In this document: piece after piece, positions 1 to 13,664 of the stretch
Position numbering within the stretch: the stretch's first letter is position 1
How the letters are laid out: each line of letters begins with the position of its first letter
NCBI RefSeq assembly: GCF_030463565.1
Contig: NC_134644.1
Location: forward strand, 152,359,967-152,423,966
Source of the DNA: Pelecanus crispus
Lineage: Eukaryota > Chordata > Aves > Pelecaniformes > Pelecanidae
Direction of reading: 5' to 3'
Length of the DNA: 64,000 nucleotides
Translations under genes and position numbers: made by a program
The notes under the pieces: generated by a model
What the model saw: the letters and a program-made list of their open reading frames with translations, nothing else
Told to the model about the DNA's origin: nothing
Database searches by the model: none

Positions 1-475
1 CTCCATGGCAGGAAGGGCAGAGCTGGGCACGTAAAGCCCTGCAGAAAGTGTTCCCTGCAGAAGGGAACAGAAAGTGCTCCTGACTGCAGCCTTGGGGTGA
101 GGACCTCTCCTGTGTTTGCCATTTAAGAGCATCTACACCAGATGCAGAGTTGTCATCAGGAGGCTGTCCTGGGTGCCGAGTCAGGCTCACTCCCATCCTC
201 CAGAACTGGCCCTTCCAGGTATGCGGTGACCAACATGAACAGGAGAGAGCGAGCACATCTCCCTCGCTGCCACTCCAGCAGCTCCAGCATTTACCTGGGC
301 AATGCAATCCATGGGCTGCGGTCTGGGCGTGCGTGGAGGAACATCCCAGGCTCTGTCCCTGGGCAAGCTGCAGCTGTCCCCCCATGCTGCTCGATGCTGA
401 CCCAGCCCAGCTGCCTCAAATCCCCAGCACCCAACACTGGGGCCGACATGTCCCCACACCAGTTCCTGCTGAAGA
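1..475. other. Unannotated left edge
   Basis: No gene, RNA or repeat that I recognise. The open frames here have ordinary base composition, no splice context and no familiar protein motifs, so I read the stretch as intergenic DNA downstream of KLF10. Confidence 0.5.
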
Positions 476-672
476 CATCACAGAATCACAGGATGATGGA
501 ATGCTTTGGGTTGGAAGGGACCTTAAAGATCATCTAGTTCCAACCAGGGGCAGGAATACCTTCCACTAGACCAGGTTGCTCAAAGCCCCATCCAGCCTGG
601 CCTTCCACACCTCCAGGGAGGGGGCTCCCACAACTTCTCTGGGCAACCTGCTCTAGTGTCTCACCATCCCCA
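476..672 (-). mobile_element. CR1 LINE 3' fragment
   Basis: The plus strand reads as the reverse complement of the 3' end of the avian non-LTR retrotransposon CR1. It starts with the tail copy (cacagaatcacagga), continues with the hallmark gggttggaagggacc, and then has the conserved stretches around caggttgctcaaagcccc and cttctctgggcaacctg. Only about 200 bp are present, so it is a 5'-truncated, dead copy, as most CR1 copies are. Its 3' tail points toward low coordinates, which puts the element on the minus strand. Identification is by recall of the family consensus. Confidence 0.92.
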
Positions 673-3600
673 GGCTCAGCATCAGGAGGCACAAACAGCA
701 AGTGGGGTGACCTGGGTTGTGCACAAAGAGAGGTGCAGCCCTAGTCTCGGGTTCTGGGTTGCCCTGGAGATACCCGCCTCCCCCAGAGGCTGCACCACTT
801 GCCGAACAACCCTTCTGCTGCCTGCAACCTCCTGCTCGTCAGCTGGCTTAAAGCCATTTGTTCCAGCAGTGCAATGGCAGGGAAATCAGTGTTGTCGGGG
901 TGTGTGAAGGTCTGCCTTTTCATCTTTTACTAGCACAGACTTTATTAGAGAATTAACTCCATAAATTCAGGCATCCATGTAATTATCAGTGCTCCTCATG
1001 CCTTTGGGGGTCAACCATAGCTTAAAAACATCCTGTGTAACGGACTCTCCTAAAGGCTCTTATTGTATTTATGATCCCCTAAATGCCCTTGGAAACTCGA
1101 GGAGAATGATAAGAATCAGGCTGGAGGCTTTTTGTCAGCTTTGACTAATGAAAAACCCACTTTGTGAAACGGAGTGACCTTCCTTCCAAAATACCGTGGC
1201 CGTGTCCCAGACACCCGGGACTAAGGATGGGTGAGTTCATAGTTTATGGTTTCATTTTCAAATCAGTATATTCATATTCAGAAAAGGTTTGGTGTTTTTT
1301 TTTTTAAAGAAAGAAAGATATTCTCAGAGCAGCTACAGGGACTGAAAAATAAAGCTCCCAGATTTCTCAGTGAAGCCATATTTTTTTGGCTTGCCACTGA
1401 GTTACCTCAAGTACTGCCATCAGAACAGGAACCACTCAGAATTTAATCAGATCAGTCCAATCTGCTGAGAATTGCAATTTGCCTTTCTAATGCCAAAATA
1501 AAAATTAATACAAGTAGTTTTTCTCTGATTTTCTTCTGAATTGCAAAACAGGTCGTCACATGGCGAAGTGAAGGGGAGGAGGGAGGCTGCCTCGCATCCA
1601 GGCATCACGCTCAGAGCTGCAGGAGGAGGTGTGAGTGCGGCGGGGAGGCCCTTTCTCAGCAAGACGTGACAGGCGCTGTTTTGTCTCACCACAGCGGCTC
1701 GTGGGGACTAACACGCAGGCAGAGGCAGTTGCAGCAAGGATGGGGAGCGAAGCCTTGGCAGCACAGCCTGTTACCTGCTTCGCACAGATGCTGTGTGTTA
1801 CAAAAGTCCCTCTCAGCCCCTTTTTGCTGGGTTTTAGGATTACTGGGGCAGGGTGGTGGTGGTGGTGGTGTAAACAACAAATTGGGGTTACTGGGAGGGG
1901 TGGGTGGAAAAAAAGAGGGAAATCAAAGACATTGCCAAGATGCAACTCCCAGCTGCGGGTTCAGCAGGACCTGCCTCAAAGCTGGGAGGCAGGAGGTTGC
2001 AGGTGATGTTAAAGAAGCCACAGGCAGCAGCTTTCCCAGCTCAGCAGCAGCAGAAGGGAAGTTGCTTCTCTTGCCTTTGCTGTTCTCTGCTTCCTTCTTG
2101 ACAGGCAACTTCAGCCCTTCCTCCCCATCACTCCCTGTGCTGAGGACGTGCAGATGTTCCCATCAAAAGGTCTTAGATCCCCGCTGGAAGAGTTCATGCC
2201 CTTGATTTCATAACGCTGAAAGGGGAAAAAGGAAGACCAGCTACAAGAAAAACAATCTCTGAACAGCAATTCTTCCCTACTCTCCTTTCCAGAGCGTGTG
2301 ATGGACAGGAACAGGGATGGCACTGAAGTGCAGTCCTGCATCACGGCGCCAGCCTTCGCCTCTGCTGAACGTGGACGGCACGGCAGCTGAGACCCCGGTG
2401 CTGCCAAGCTGGAGACGGCGCAGAGCTCGCCCCGGCCCGGCCCTCTCGGGCTCCCTCTCCCAGGGGTCTGAGTCAACTAGAGGAATGCATGGGGAATGCC
2501 AACATGCTGAAGTAGAGCAGAGGAAGAAAACAACAAAAGGAAAACATTATTTGGGCTTATTTTTTTCATGAAGCTCATCAAAAATGCCATAATTAGAGAG
2601 GGAAGCAGAGTTGCAGCTAAATTCATCATTTCTACAGTTTTTATGCTTTGCATAGTCCTAGGGAAACATATTTTCAAACCCCGTGAGCCACCACTCCAAA
2701 AGATCAGCATGCTTAGAGACATCCCCTCCTACCACGTACCCTGCACTCCTCCGGGACCAGCTCTCCCCTTCTCAATCCCTGTTCCCCTGCCTCGCACTCC
2801 TGCCTTCCTCCAGCCCCTCCTCTCCAGGGCCACAAGCCTCCCGCACCACGATTAGACCTCCGGCACCCACGCAGCCTCCCCGTCCCCAGCAGCTCCCTGG
2901 GGACCTCCTCCTCATGTAACTCCATTTGCCGTGCCGCGGTGGCCGTAGCAGCTGCTGAGCCAGGGCTGGGAGCTGCTGCGCCCAGCCGCCACCAGCCAGC
3001 ACCCACCACGCACGCCAGAGGTGCTGCCCGACAGGAGACTGTGTTGAAGCGGTCCTTCCGCAGCACCCTGTCCCTGGCTGCCGCCTCCCTTCTTGCACAA
3101 CCCTCGGCAGTCCCCGTGTCACGACCCTCAGCGGTCCCTGCAGCACGCTGTGTGACCCGAAGCCTGGGGGCTACGCTGGGGACAAAGCCTGCAAAGGAAA
3201 CGAGGAGCCACAGCTGCGGCCATGAACTCATTGGCATCTCCCAGGGCAAAGAGTTCAGGCTCCGATCCCCAAATTCATAGCAGAGGTTAACACAAGCATG
3301 GTCTCTTTTAACCCTGCATTAAAAATAGCAAATTGCCTGAAGCTACACTTGCAAAAGCAGGTTTGTGAGGCCTTAGAAGACACTTGATGTGTCCTACACC
3401 GTCATGTAGAAAAGCTGTCTCTTTCAGGAACCTCTCAGCCAGCAGCTGTGTAAGTGCTTATTAGGAATAAAATATCAGAAATAAACTATTTTGGACATTC
3501 TTAAAAAAAAGCAGGGGAGGTCTGCTATATGTTTTTCTCTGAGACACCGAAATACAAGCTGGCTCGGTCAGTTCTGCCGCTGGTGTGCTGGCAGTACAAG

Positions 3601-6600
3601 AAGGTAGAGCTGGAGGGAACACCACCTTTTGTCTGAAGGAAGATGGAGGGGGGGAAGAATAAAAGGGATTTAATTTTCTTCCTGTGGCCTTGGGATCAAG
3701 AGGGTTTTCTGAGATCTCCTTAGAAATTGGACTGTAATGAAAATGGCATGGCATGGTTGAATTTCTGACCCTGGCCAGCCAGGAGGGAAACCAGCGCTGG
3801 AGAGCCGGGCTGTGGCCAGGTGAGCCTGCCTTCATGCACAGTGCCCAGCTGGCTCCCGCAGCAGCGTGTCCTGTGCCGCCTTGAAAATCCCTCCTTTGGG
3901 CGACTGCTCAGTTTAATGCATCCATGTCTCAGGCAGCAAGTGCCCAGATCAGAAACCCACTGGCATGCCTTTTGGGAGGTGGGAGTGCCCACTGCCTGGT
4001 GGGACCCAGAAGGATGGCAGAGCAAGGGGGACTTTCTGGAGGAGGTTTTTTGCACCAACTGCTGTCCTAGCAAAAGCTGCAAACTCTTCTTTTTGCAGAG
4101 TTTCAGGTCATATCCAGTAAATTTTGGTGGTTAATTTTGTTCTATCTAGCACACCGCCGGGGCTCCCCCCACCCTGCCCAGGGCCCAGGACCCCATTTCA
4201 TATCTCATCTGCAATTAAACACCTGCTTAGAAAGCAGTTGACACTGCAAAGCTACATTTGTTTCTGCAAGAGCAAGGTTTGTGCTGGGTGCTGTATCGTA
4301 TGGGGGCTGTTGCCATGGCAAATATCAGTGTGTGTCAAAACTTTAAAATCCAACCCAGCGTATCAAAGCATCCCGCTTCCTCTTGTGCAGCGTGCCCACA
4401 AAGCTGGGGACAAATTAAAACGGTGGTGAAGTGGCTGCAGAGAGGATGGGGAATTAAATTTGCTCAATAAACATTGAAGAGAGAAAGAAATAGGCAGCAG
4501 TGAGGAAAATGGGGAGTATCAGTGTGTAAATGAAAAGTGTCAGGCAAAAACAGGCCAAAAGGCAAGAGAATTTATTTGACTTTGGTGACATTAAGAGAGT
4601 GTCCTGTGGCTTCAAACGCAGCACTGAAATTGCATTGCAATCAGTGCTCAGGGTGGTAAAGAGTTTCTGTTACATGCATATTAAATTACACTAATTAGCG
4701 GCATAGGCCGTGCCTTGGCCGTGGTTCCTGGCGCAGGTGGGTGAGGGGGTGGCCCCGTCCCTCTGCTCTTGCTGCCTGGTTTTCTCCTCCTCCCCAAGCC
4801 CCGCTTCTGAGGTGCATTAGTGCAGGGGCTCAGGGAGGGGAGGACAAAGCGCTGCTCCCCCCTGCCCAGCCCATCAACACCCGGAATAGAGAGGAAGACG
4901 TGGGGGAAGTGAAAACTGCCCCACGCCCTTGAACTCAAGTGATGCTCGGTCCTACTGACACACCTCCAAAAATGCAATGCTCTGGCAAGCAAGTCTAGTG
5001 TAGTTGTCAATAAGACAAGAACTGACGCTTTCACAGAATAACAAAATGCCAAAGGCTCAGAGCTCAAGACGGGCAGGTGAGAATCCAGGAGAAAGAAACC
5101 CTAAATCATCGCCCGTCAGATACCAACACCAAGCTTTGTCTCCAGATTGCAGACTTAACCACCGCAGGCTGTTCTGCCTGGCACCAAAGTGAAGCAGCGG
5201 ATACCATAACTTCTGAAACCTAGCTTGAAGATGCCAGACCCGGCAAGCCCTGCAGAGCCTCTGCGGAATAAGGCTGTGCCTTCCCAAGAGCTCCCAGACA
5301 TCGCAGGCTGCGTACCGCAACGGCACTACTCGAGCAAAAGAAATGGTTTCTTTCGTAGACTATTTAAGCCAACCAATAACATCAGCAGCGCACAGAAATA
5401 AAGCGGATCAATTCCTTGTCACAGGGATTTTTATTTAAGCAATTCCGGAAAACACCACCTTTGAGGACAATTAAAAGTTTGCTTTAGTGTTGCAATGGCT
5501 TTCAACGCAGGCTTAAAGCTTTCAGGAGGCAGGGCCTGTATTTCTTAGATATGACGTGACGAAGCCAAGACAGCACCACATTACGCTGCTGAGGAATTCT
5601 CCTCCTCCCCAGCACCAGTGTTGCAAAACTAAATCCGTTAGTACTGTGTTGCAAAGTTTCCATTGATGGTGGTGGTAAAAGCCACTGAAATAGCCTTGCA
5701 GGACAGCTTTTTTTCTTTTTCTTTTCTTGTTACATACTAACACTGATAATACTTTAAGCACATACAGATTGGGTGCCCCCTTTTTTTTTTTTTTCCTTAA
5801 AGGCTGTGGGTAACAAAGGCAGCCAACTCTCTTAACTTTAGCAGACAAACCTAACTTTCCTCGAGTGAGGCATCACTTTGATTTCCGCCCAGAAACATGC
5901 TGATTTGGGTGATTTCTTTAAAGATGCCTTAGTTGAGGAGCTGTCACCCAGCTCACGCTATTTAGTCATTGAACTGCTGTCCATTCAAAGCCTTGAAAAA
6001 GTGTGCAAATAGGAATGACCATTTTTTTCACTTTGTGTATGCTTAGTCAAGATAAATTATCACTTAAACACTAAAGATCCATCCTCTTTCTTCCCCCCAT
6101 CCAGTGCTTTATGAAACTGGAGCCTAAATAAACTCCTAAACATGGTACATCTCATTAGGTATGCAGATATCCCACAACCCGGGGCATGTGCTGAGCATCA
6201 GCATCAAACTATGTCTTGGATGAGAACTGTGAGCGCTGAATCAAGCCACCAGCACATAATCCGTGTCTAAAGCGATAAATCGAGCTCATCGCCTTCCAGT
6301 CCACGTGTCCTGTTTAAGCACCCATTTAACCGTGCCGTGACACGGTTTCGTGACAGGCTTTTGGATTTTAACCTAGTGTCGGAAGTGGGGATGATGCGAG
6401 CACAGGACAGGGAAGTCAAGGCAGAGCTGCGTTGGCCACCTGAACGACCCGGGCTGCAGAGCCCTCTGCTCCGAAAGCATCAGGTACCGGCATGGTCTAA
6501 CCCCATCTGACAGACGTTGGTCATGTTTTTCGCAGGTGGGCCTTTCAGGACCTCAGGTGCTCTTTGCCTTCTTGGCAATGGGTCCTTCCTGCCGTCCCCA

Positions 6601-8735
6601 CCCAACCGCATCCCAGAGCAGCTACAATTATCCAGAATTTTACTGTCAAAACTCGGGGAGGTGCGGGACCATCTGCTGTGTGAGGACAGCACGCCGCATC
6701 GCTTGCACGTGCCCTTGGAGGCAGCTCTGGCAGAGTTTGGTGGAGGAGAAGCTCCCGTTGCTTTCCACTGCCCAAGCCCAGTGTCAGACAATGGTATCTG
6801 CAGATTGTGGGACCCCCTGGGCCAGTCTGCGCACTCAGTAATGCCCTTGCCAGCCATGCCAAGGCTTCACAATTATTGCCAAATAGCTTGTTTGTTTGTT
6901 TCCAGGCGGCGCCTCCGCATCCCACCTCGTGGTACGGTGGTGCGAGCCGGATGAACTGAGAGCTGGAGGGGCTGAGCCGCAGAGGTTTCCTGCCCACGGC
7001 CCAGTACCCCCCGGCAGCGGATCCGGCAGAGCGCGAGGTGCAGGAAGCCCCTCCAGCCGCCTCCGCCACCGCGCTCCCGGCAAAGCCCCACATCTGTGCC
7101 GCTGCCGGCAGTGACTCACGCCGCGGTACCTGACCTTACTTGCGGTGAGCTGCGCAAGTAGGCTTGTGCCGCCGTGATGGAGAGCTCGGGCTGGCTTACC
7201 TCCCTGCTCGGCACGCGGAGCCGCTGCAAAGGCAATAAATGAGGGGGAGCCTGGCTGCATGGCCGTGCCCCTCAGAACAGAGCTGCAAAGCTCTCCCGCG
7301 TCAGGAGCGAGTGGCCGGCAGGCTCTGCAGCACGTGCTGCTCCACGCAATGTAAATGACTCCTTTCCGAAAAAGCACGCATACCCCGCCAGCACTTCCCT
7401 CCTCCTTCCTGGGAGGCTTGCTGTCTGGTGCCTGGGAATACGTGATCCCACAAAAGACGTTGGAGTCGCTTTCCAGATCTATCTGCATCTAGAATATATT
7501 TCCTTTCTTTCTTTTACATTTTATAAATAGCCCAGCCTTCCTGCAGCCTTTTTCCCAGCCTGGTGACTCATCATCGACTCATCATACTTGTTGCTCCACT
7601 TAAATAGGAATTGAAAAGCCTCTTGCATAAATGGAAAACAAAATAATAAAAAGATCCCCCCAGCTGCAGATTAGCAACTAACCGCTTAGGATGTTTTCCT
7701 ATGGAAAGACCTGAAATAATTCCTGCTGTCCCGTGCCTGGGAGGGTTATTGTTAAGATGAACTGATGCGATGCTATCTGGGCCAGCTAACCCGAAAGTAC
7801 TCATCCTTTCCACCCGCTTTGCTTCGCTCTGGGTACTTCCAGATGGTAACAATTTCTTCCTCCTTCTGAGTTCAATGAAGGGTATTTTTGACCCGTGTAT
7901 GGCATTGAGAATTTCACAGGGCTGCCACAGTTTCACCTTTATTTCAGACTCTTTTGCTAGCGTGGTTTCCTAGTGAAAGGAGATGGAGGTGATCCCATCG
8001 GCCTCCTGAGCAGCCACCATCTTTGCTGGCAGCGTGGGAAGCTCGTGAGTCACCTTGGCCGCAGCCGAGAGAGGAGCTGAGGTCCCAGAGACACTAACAT
8101 CTGCCAGGCGTTGTGAGGAGAAGGGACCCACATTTCAGACTGCTGCTGAGCAGGGCTGGGGGCTCAGCGAGTGCTGATGCTGGCGGGGAAGGCGAGCCCA
8201 TGGGCCAGGGTCAGCGAGGGACGTGGCCAGGCAGCGGCACGGCTCCAGCGTGGGGTTCAAGCTGCTCCAGTGCCCCCAGCGAAGGCTCCCACACAGCGGG
8301 GCTACTTCTGCTTTCCCATTTCCCCAGCTCTGCTCCGGGCTGCGGCAGCCAGTGCAGAGCCAGAAGCAGCAGGGTACCGGGGTGATGAGGGGACGGGGGG
8401 ACAGGGTGACCATCACCTGCCAGGTGGAAGGGCTGTGGTGCTGGTGGGAAGCACGTGGCCTGTTTCGTGGCAGTGGGAGCTCCTTGTCACCCACCCCACA
8501 GCCCAGGGGCGTGGGGGGCCCCTCTCCCGGTGGGCAGCCGCTTGCAGGCAGGAACGGTCGCTCTCGTCCCCAGGAGGCCAGGGAGCCTGACGGCTCTAGG
8601 GAGCCTAAAAGAGCCCCAGAGCACCTGTGCGGCACCGTGAGGGCGGGTAATGTTGGTGGGGAGAAGAAAAGGAAATAAAACTGCTTACGCTCAACCAACA
8701 GGGTTAAAGGCAACTGTGCAGCCATCAGACCCCAG
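673..8735. other. Intergenic DNA downstream of KLF10, part 1
   Basis: About 8 kb without a supportable gene. It contains a short GGT microsatellite at 1,851-1,870 and T/A runs near 1,290 and 5,780. AT-moderate, non-repetitive stretches (around 1,040-1,200, 2,560-2,670 and 4,200-4,260) alternate with GC-richer blocks (2,330-3,200, 6,490-7,330, 8,110-8,640). The open frames here lack family motifs and matched splice sites. Distal regulatory elements of KLF10 are possible, but nothing visible proves them. Confidence 0.5.
1851..1870. repeat. (GGT)n microsatellite
   Basis: Perfect run of GGT triplets inside otherwise unique intergenic DNA. Confidence 0.9.
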
Positions 8736-8739
8736 CAGC

Positions 8740-9306
8740 GGCAGATGCACAAGTGCGGTGCAGGACGCACAGATGCAGTGAAGGACGCACAAGTGCAGTG
8801 CAGGATGCACAGGTGCAGTGCAGGACGCACAAGTGCGGTGCAGGACACACAAGTGCCGTGCAAGCCGCACAAGTGCGGTGCAGGATGCACAAGTGCGGTG
8901 CAGGATGCACACACAAGTGCAGTGCAGAATGCACAAGTGCGGTGCAAGACGCACAAGTGTGGTGCAGGACACACAAGTGCAATGCAGGATGCACACACAA
9001 GTGCGGTGCAGAATGCACAAGTGCAGTGCAAGACGCACAAGTGCGGTGCAGGACGCACAAGTGCCGTGCAAGATGCACAAGTGCGGTGCAGGACGCACAA
9101 GTGCGGTGCAGGACGCACAAGTGCGGTGCAGGATGCACACACAAGTGCAGTGCAGAATCCACAAGTGCGGTGCAAGACGCACAAGTGTGGTGCAGGACGC
9201 ACAAGCGCGATGCAGGATGCACACACAAGTGCGGTGCAGAATGCACAAGTGCAGTGCAAGACGCACAAGTGCGGTGCAGGACGCACAAGTGCGGTGCAGG
9301 CTGCAC
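8740..9306. repeat. 20-bp GC-rich minisatellite
   Basis: About 28 tandem copies of a 20-bp unit, typically cacaagtgcggtgcaggacg. Variants are aagacg/gaatgc/gatgc at the end and an extra CACA (24-bp unit) at four places (starting 8,907, 8,991, 9,135 and 9,219). Spacings between the 24-bp units are 84, 144 and 84 bp, so the stretches from 8,907 and from 9,135 are a 228-bp higher-order duplication. Because 20 is not a multiple of three and the unit lacks stop codons, several frames stay open on both strands. The resulting Cys/His/Thr-rich reading frames are artefacts. Confidence 0.97.
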
Positions 9307-9309
9307 AGC

Positions 9310-12300
9310 CCCCGGGGCAGGAGGAGCTCCCAGGGCCGTCCCTGGGGCCAGCGCTCTGCTGCAGCTGCAGACGGGGGAATCCCTCTGGCTGGCCTGGCCC
9401 TGCTCCTGCCTTCGCGCTCCCTCCCCCTTGGTGGGGATTACCCGATGAACACTGATTGCGGCTGATCAAGAATTGTGTCTTCATTAAGCTGATTGCATAG
9501 CTTGTCTGAAGATGGCTGCTCCGTTCTCTTGCAATGCTGCAGCTTCTAACTATCTTTTTATTTAGTGACTGCAACAACTGGTGATGTTACGTCACGGCTG
9601 ACGGGTGGTCAGGGGAGTTACTTGATTATTTGCTTGGTGAGAGTTTCATTAATGTTTTGACCACTCTGCATTTTAGGCCATTAATGTACTCTCTGTACTC
9701 TATATTTTCTTCAGTTCCGCTCAGGTTGCGTGCGATAGTCTCTTTCTCTTTCATTTTGGGGAGGTGGGGGGTTGTACTTTCCAGCTGCCTACTAGGCAAT
9801 TAAACTTTAAAAGCTCTATTTCCCAAGCAGAAGCATTTAAACTGCCTGAGGTTGCTGCTCACAGTAAGTACCCCGTGCCAGTGCCCTAGCTATCGCTGTG
9901 AAGATCCCAGCCCTCAAAATTAAACGATGACAACGGGATGGAACCCAGCCCAGCTGGCATTAACAAAAATGAGAATTTTGTGAAGGTTTTAAAAAAAATA
10001 GACATGACAAATGTCAGTTCCTCCTGCATGTGTTGGAAGCAGACAGGAGATGAGCTGGGCGGAGAGGGGACGCTATATGCCTCTACTGTTCAAAGCCATT
10101 TAAGTTTTGCAGAGGCCCTGGGGAATATTTAGCCGAGGCAGGGTGTGCTCATGCCTCGCCGCAGCTGTTAGTGCATGGGCATTCCCCACGACTGCTGCAT
10201 CGGTTTATTTGGGAAGTTGTTGCCATGCGAGTACCTTGATACCTACCGAAACCTTCTGAGTAGTTGAAGTAGCAGTAACAGCAGAATTTTTTTCACCAGA
10301 CAACTACTTTGACTTTCAGAGTAGCATACACAGGCAAGTATAAAGTTTCATCAAGACTGTGGTATCCTAACAAAGCTTCTGAATTACTTCATGCATTTTA
10401 TATGATTATTACCTGATTTATATCACAGCACAGCAAGTGCATTAGCAAGTTTAGCCCCTGCCTTCTTGTGCATATAATGAGACAGCTAAAGACGTGTTTT
10501 GCTCTCATTTTCTTATCGCTCAAGTATCACGTTTTCTTTTGGTGACAACAGAAAGCATTCCAGATCACAATATCCCTGGAAAAGACATGGCAGCTCCGTG
10601 TGACACGCTCAATTACATCATAAGACATATTCCAAAAATATTTGTTCTAGCTGAGTATTACCTGCTCTGACCACATGCTTCAGGAGAAGGAAAGAAAATC
10701 TGTGGTACAGAGCTTGAGCTTGAGCCCGTAATACACGTATTCATTCATTCATCATTCCTCTTGACCTGATTTCATGCTCTGACTTTTCTGACAGCTTGTG
10801 AGTGTTTCCTAGGTGACCTAAGTTTGTTGCTAAAGCAGACAAATGAATCATCTATTTCCAGTAAAAACGGGGAGCTGCCAGGGGAATACCTGATGCCTCT
10901 GCATACGGTGCGCAAGTCGCAGGCCAGCCGATGATAAAGCCCTTCCTCTCGGCTCTTGGGCACGTGCCACATCTGCGTTGTGGCACCCACCCGGGCACCG
11001 AGGCCGTACGGAACCTCTGCCAGGACCACAGGACCGGTTGGTTCAGGTTGTCTTGAAATAGCCCCGCTGGATGGCAAAGCTTGGGAGGAAAAACCTCAGA
11101 AAGCCAAGCTCTCCAGGCGGGAGGGGTAGACAGGCTGCCCTGGTTCTCGTCGTAGCCGTGTCTGCGGCTCCAGACAAGCTGCCCCAGCTCAGGACCCCTC
11201 TTCTTTTAAAATACTTATTAGTTCACTCACAGAGCATCTAAGCCTTCCACAAATACTCCTGCTGTAATGGAAATTATTCTTCCCCAGACCACAAGGGAAA
11301 AGGCTTGCTTTTTCCAGCCTTCTCTCCGTCCTCTCCGAAGAGCTTAAAATCCCCCGAGCACTGGCAAAGGCAGACTCAGCGCACAGGCAGGCTGCCCCGG
11401 CACCCAGCCCCTATCACCTATCCACGCTGATTTTAGCCAGGGGGTGGGATAACCAGACCCCGAGCCCCGCAATGCATCCTGCTCTCAGCCCTGCTGCTCC
11501 TCCTGCGGCAGGAGCGAGCCGCCTGCGCGACGCCCGGGGCGGGCAGGCACCCTCAGCCCCCCCAAAAAGGTCCCCCGTCTGCCCCAGCACCCATCGGCAA
11601 GGTAGGTGCACCAAGCGTGGGGTTATGTCGCCTTGCTTTGGACACGGTGGCTCGCTCCCTCCTTTCCCGGGACAACGTGAGAGACCCCAACTGCTCTTCC
11701 CTGCCCGCCAGCACAGGGAACGTCTCTTGCTCCAACGCGCGTAATCGATGTCACCGCTGCGGCATCCATTTTTCTGCATGCACGTCACTTCGGAGATCAG
11801 CGCTAAGCAGGAAGATGAAGGCTTTCTAGATACTTCTGAAATCCGCTTCGAAGGAATATATGCTGATCTCCTGGATGTCTTCGGATCGGCTCCCCGGACC
11901 CGGCTGTCTGCACAGCAAACAAGAGCAGCGGCCGCCCCGGCAGGCCCCGTTGGCATCCAAGTACCCATCGGGGGGGGTTGCTGAGAGCGTTTTGGTTTGC
12001 GTTTCTGTTTGGCTTCATCATTAAACCCAAACAGGAGGACAAAATATGAGATGTGGTTTTGGTTTACATAGAGGAGTAAGGAAACCCTGATTATTCACAG
12101 AAATCTGTAGAAAATTCATAAAAATCAAGATTCCTACTATGCAACCAAATTTGGTTGCTCAATAAAGTCAGCATTGAAAAGGTGTCTACTAATGTCCTTT
12201 CAACTACATTTTTCAGGTTAGACCTGGATTAAACCCCCGAACGGCTGGTTTAATTTCCAGTTGGCTTCCACGGTTAAGCTTTAAAAAAGGTAAACTCATG

Positions 12301-13660
12301 ATTACGGCTCTGCCTTTGGCTGGAACCAGTCAGAAGTGCACTTCTTACTGCTAAATTCTGTATTTAGAGTGAGAAACTGTATTTTATTTAGCTCACAGCA
12401 ATGCCAGAAACAGGCTTTCCGCTGCGGCCTCCCCAGCGGTGCCGCCGGCGGGTGCTGTCAGGGCACGCCCCACGCACACCTCCAGAGCTGGGTGCCACAC
12501 AAAAACCACCAGCAGCTGATTTTCTTCAGAAAGCGCAGGCAGCGGAGATGGCCGCGGCGCAGAAACTCCCTTTCTTCCCCTTTTATTGCACGGCAGCATG
12601 AGAGCGCTCGCCTGGGAAGTCAGATTTCAGGTCAGCTCCGTGCTGAGCTAGCGGGGGCTCAAAGCCCACCGCAGGCACTGCCGAGGAGCCGCGGCCGGGC
12701 AGGGTAACGACGGGGGTGGCATTTTATGCCCTCCTTACGCGGGGCCACGGCACAAAACTGGGTGCAAGGTTCGGTGCGCCAGGCAGAGCTGGAGAGGGGA
12801 CCCGGCTTCCTCGCCCAAATGGCTAGTTGCAGACGTGGAAGGATTTTGGTCCCGGAGCTGTTAAAGTATTTTACCTCACGCCCGTGAAACCTAAAATACC
12901 TTGAAGCAAGATGGCAGAGCGGGACTCAGGCTCCCAGGGAAGCGCCTCTTTGGCGCTGGGCTACGATGCCGTGTTTCCCCTGGAACAAGAAGAAAGGGCC
13001 GTGACTCAGGTTTTCCCTGCGCAGGGCGCTGCGTCAGACAGGATAAGGTAAGGAGCGCCCCTGTCCCAAACGCCGCGGGGCAGGGCAGTGAGTCAAGAGC
13101 CACGCAATTGCAAAACCTGGGGCTGCCTGCGGGCAGGGCAGAGCGGGGCCAGAAGAGCCTCGGGGCTGAGCGGCCACGCTGGCGGGCGGGCAGGGCCAGC
13201 AGAAGGCAGGGCCACCCTGCAGCCCCGGGAAGGTAAAACCGTGTCCCCCAGTGGGACCCCCGCAGGGCCACAGGGCCCGGCCCGGGCGGTGCCACGGCGG
13301 AGGCAGGGCCCGGGATCCGTCCTGGGGAAGACGGCGCGGTTCCATCACCGAGAAAAAGGAAATGTTTTTCACTGGCATCATAATGGCCCACATAAGCACG
13401 TTTACTTTTGGGTGCCTGGAGAAAAGGTGGTGGGGGGTGAAGAGCGGGGAGGAAAAAAAACCCCAAACCCAAAAGAGAGACTCAGAGTAGGAAGAGCAGA
13501 CTTGAAGTTCCACTCCTGTTGGCTTTATAGAGCTTAAAAAAAAACCATCAGAGTTTAAGAGACAGCGTTTCATTGGTCAGGACACATACTGATGGACACT
13601 GTACTTTGTTTTGAGGTTATTGTCCTTGCGAAGGGCTGAGTTCTGCTACAGAGAAAGAAA
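9310..13660. other. Intergenic DNA downstream of KLF10, part 2
   Basis: No supportable gene. 9,440-11,250 is AT-moderate and non-repetitive, with a CRE-like TTACGTCA near 9,587. 11,400-13,460 is GC-rich with many CpGs but shows no gene structure. Adjacent to the KLF10 polyadenylation site at the right end. Confidence 0.5.
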
Positions 13661-13664
13661 AGAG

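Noticed and set aside
8135-9577. 480-codon minus-strand frame and several shorter Cys/His/Thr-rich frames on both strands
   Set aside because: They run through the 20-bp minisatellite, whose unit lacks stops in several frames and whose length is not a multiple of three. The repeating peptide is a by-product.
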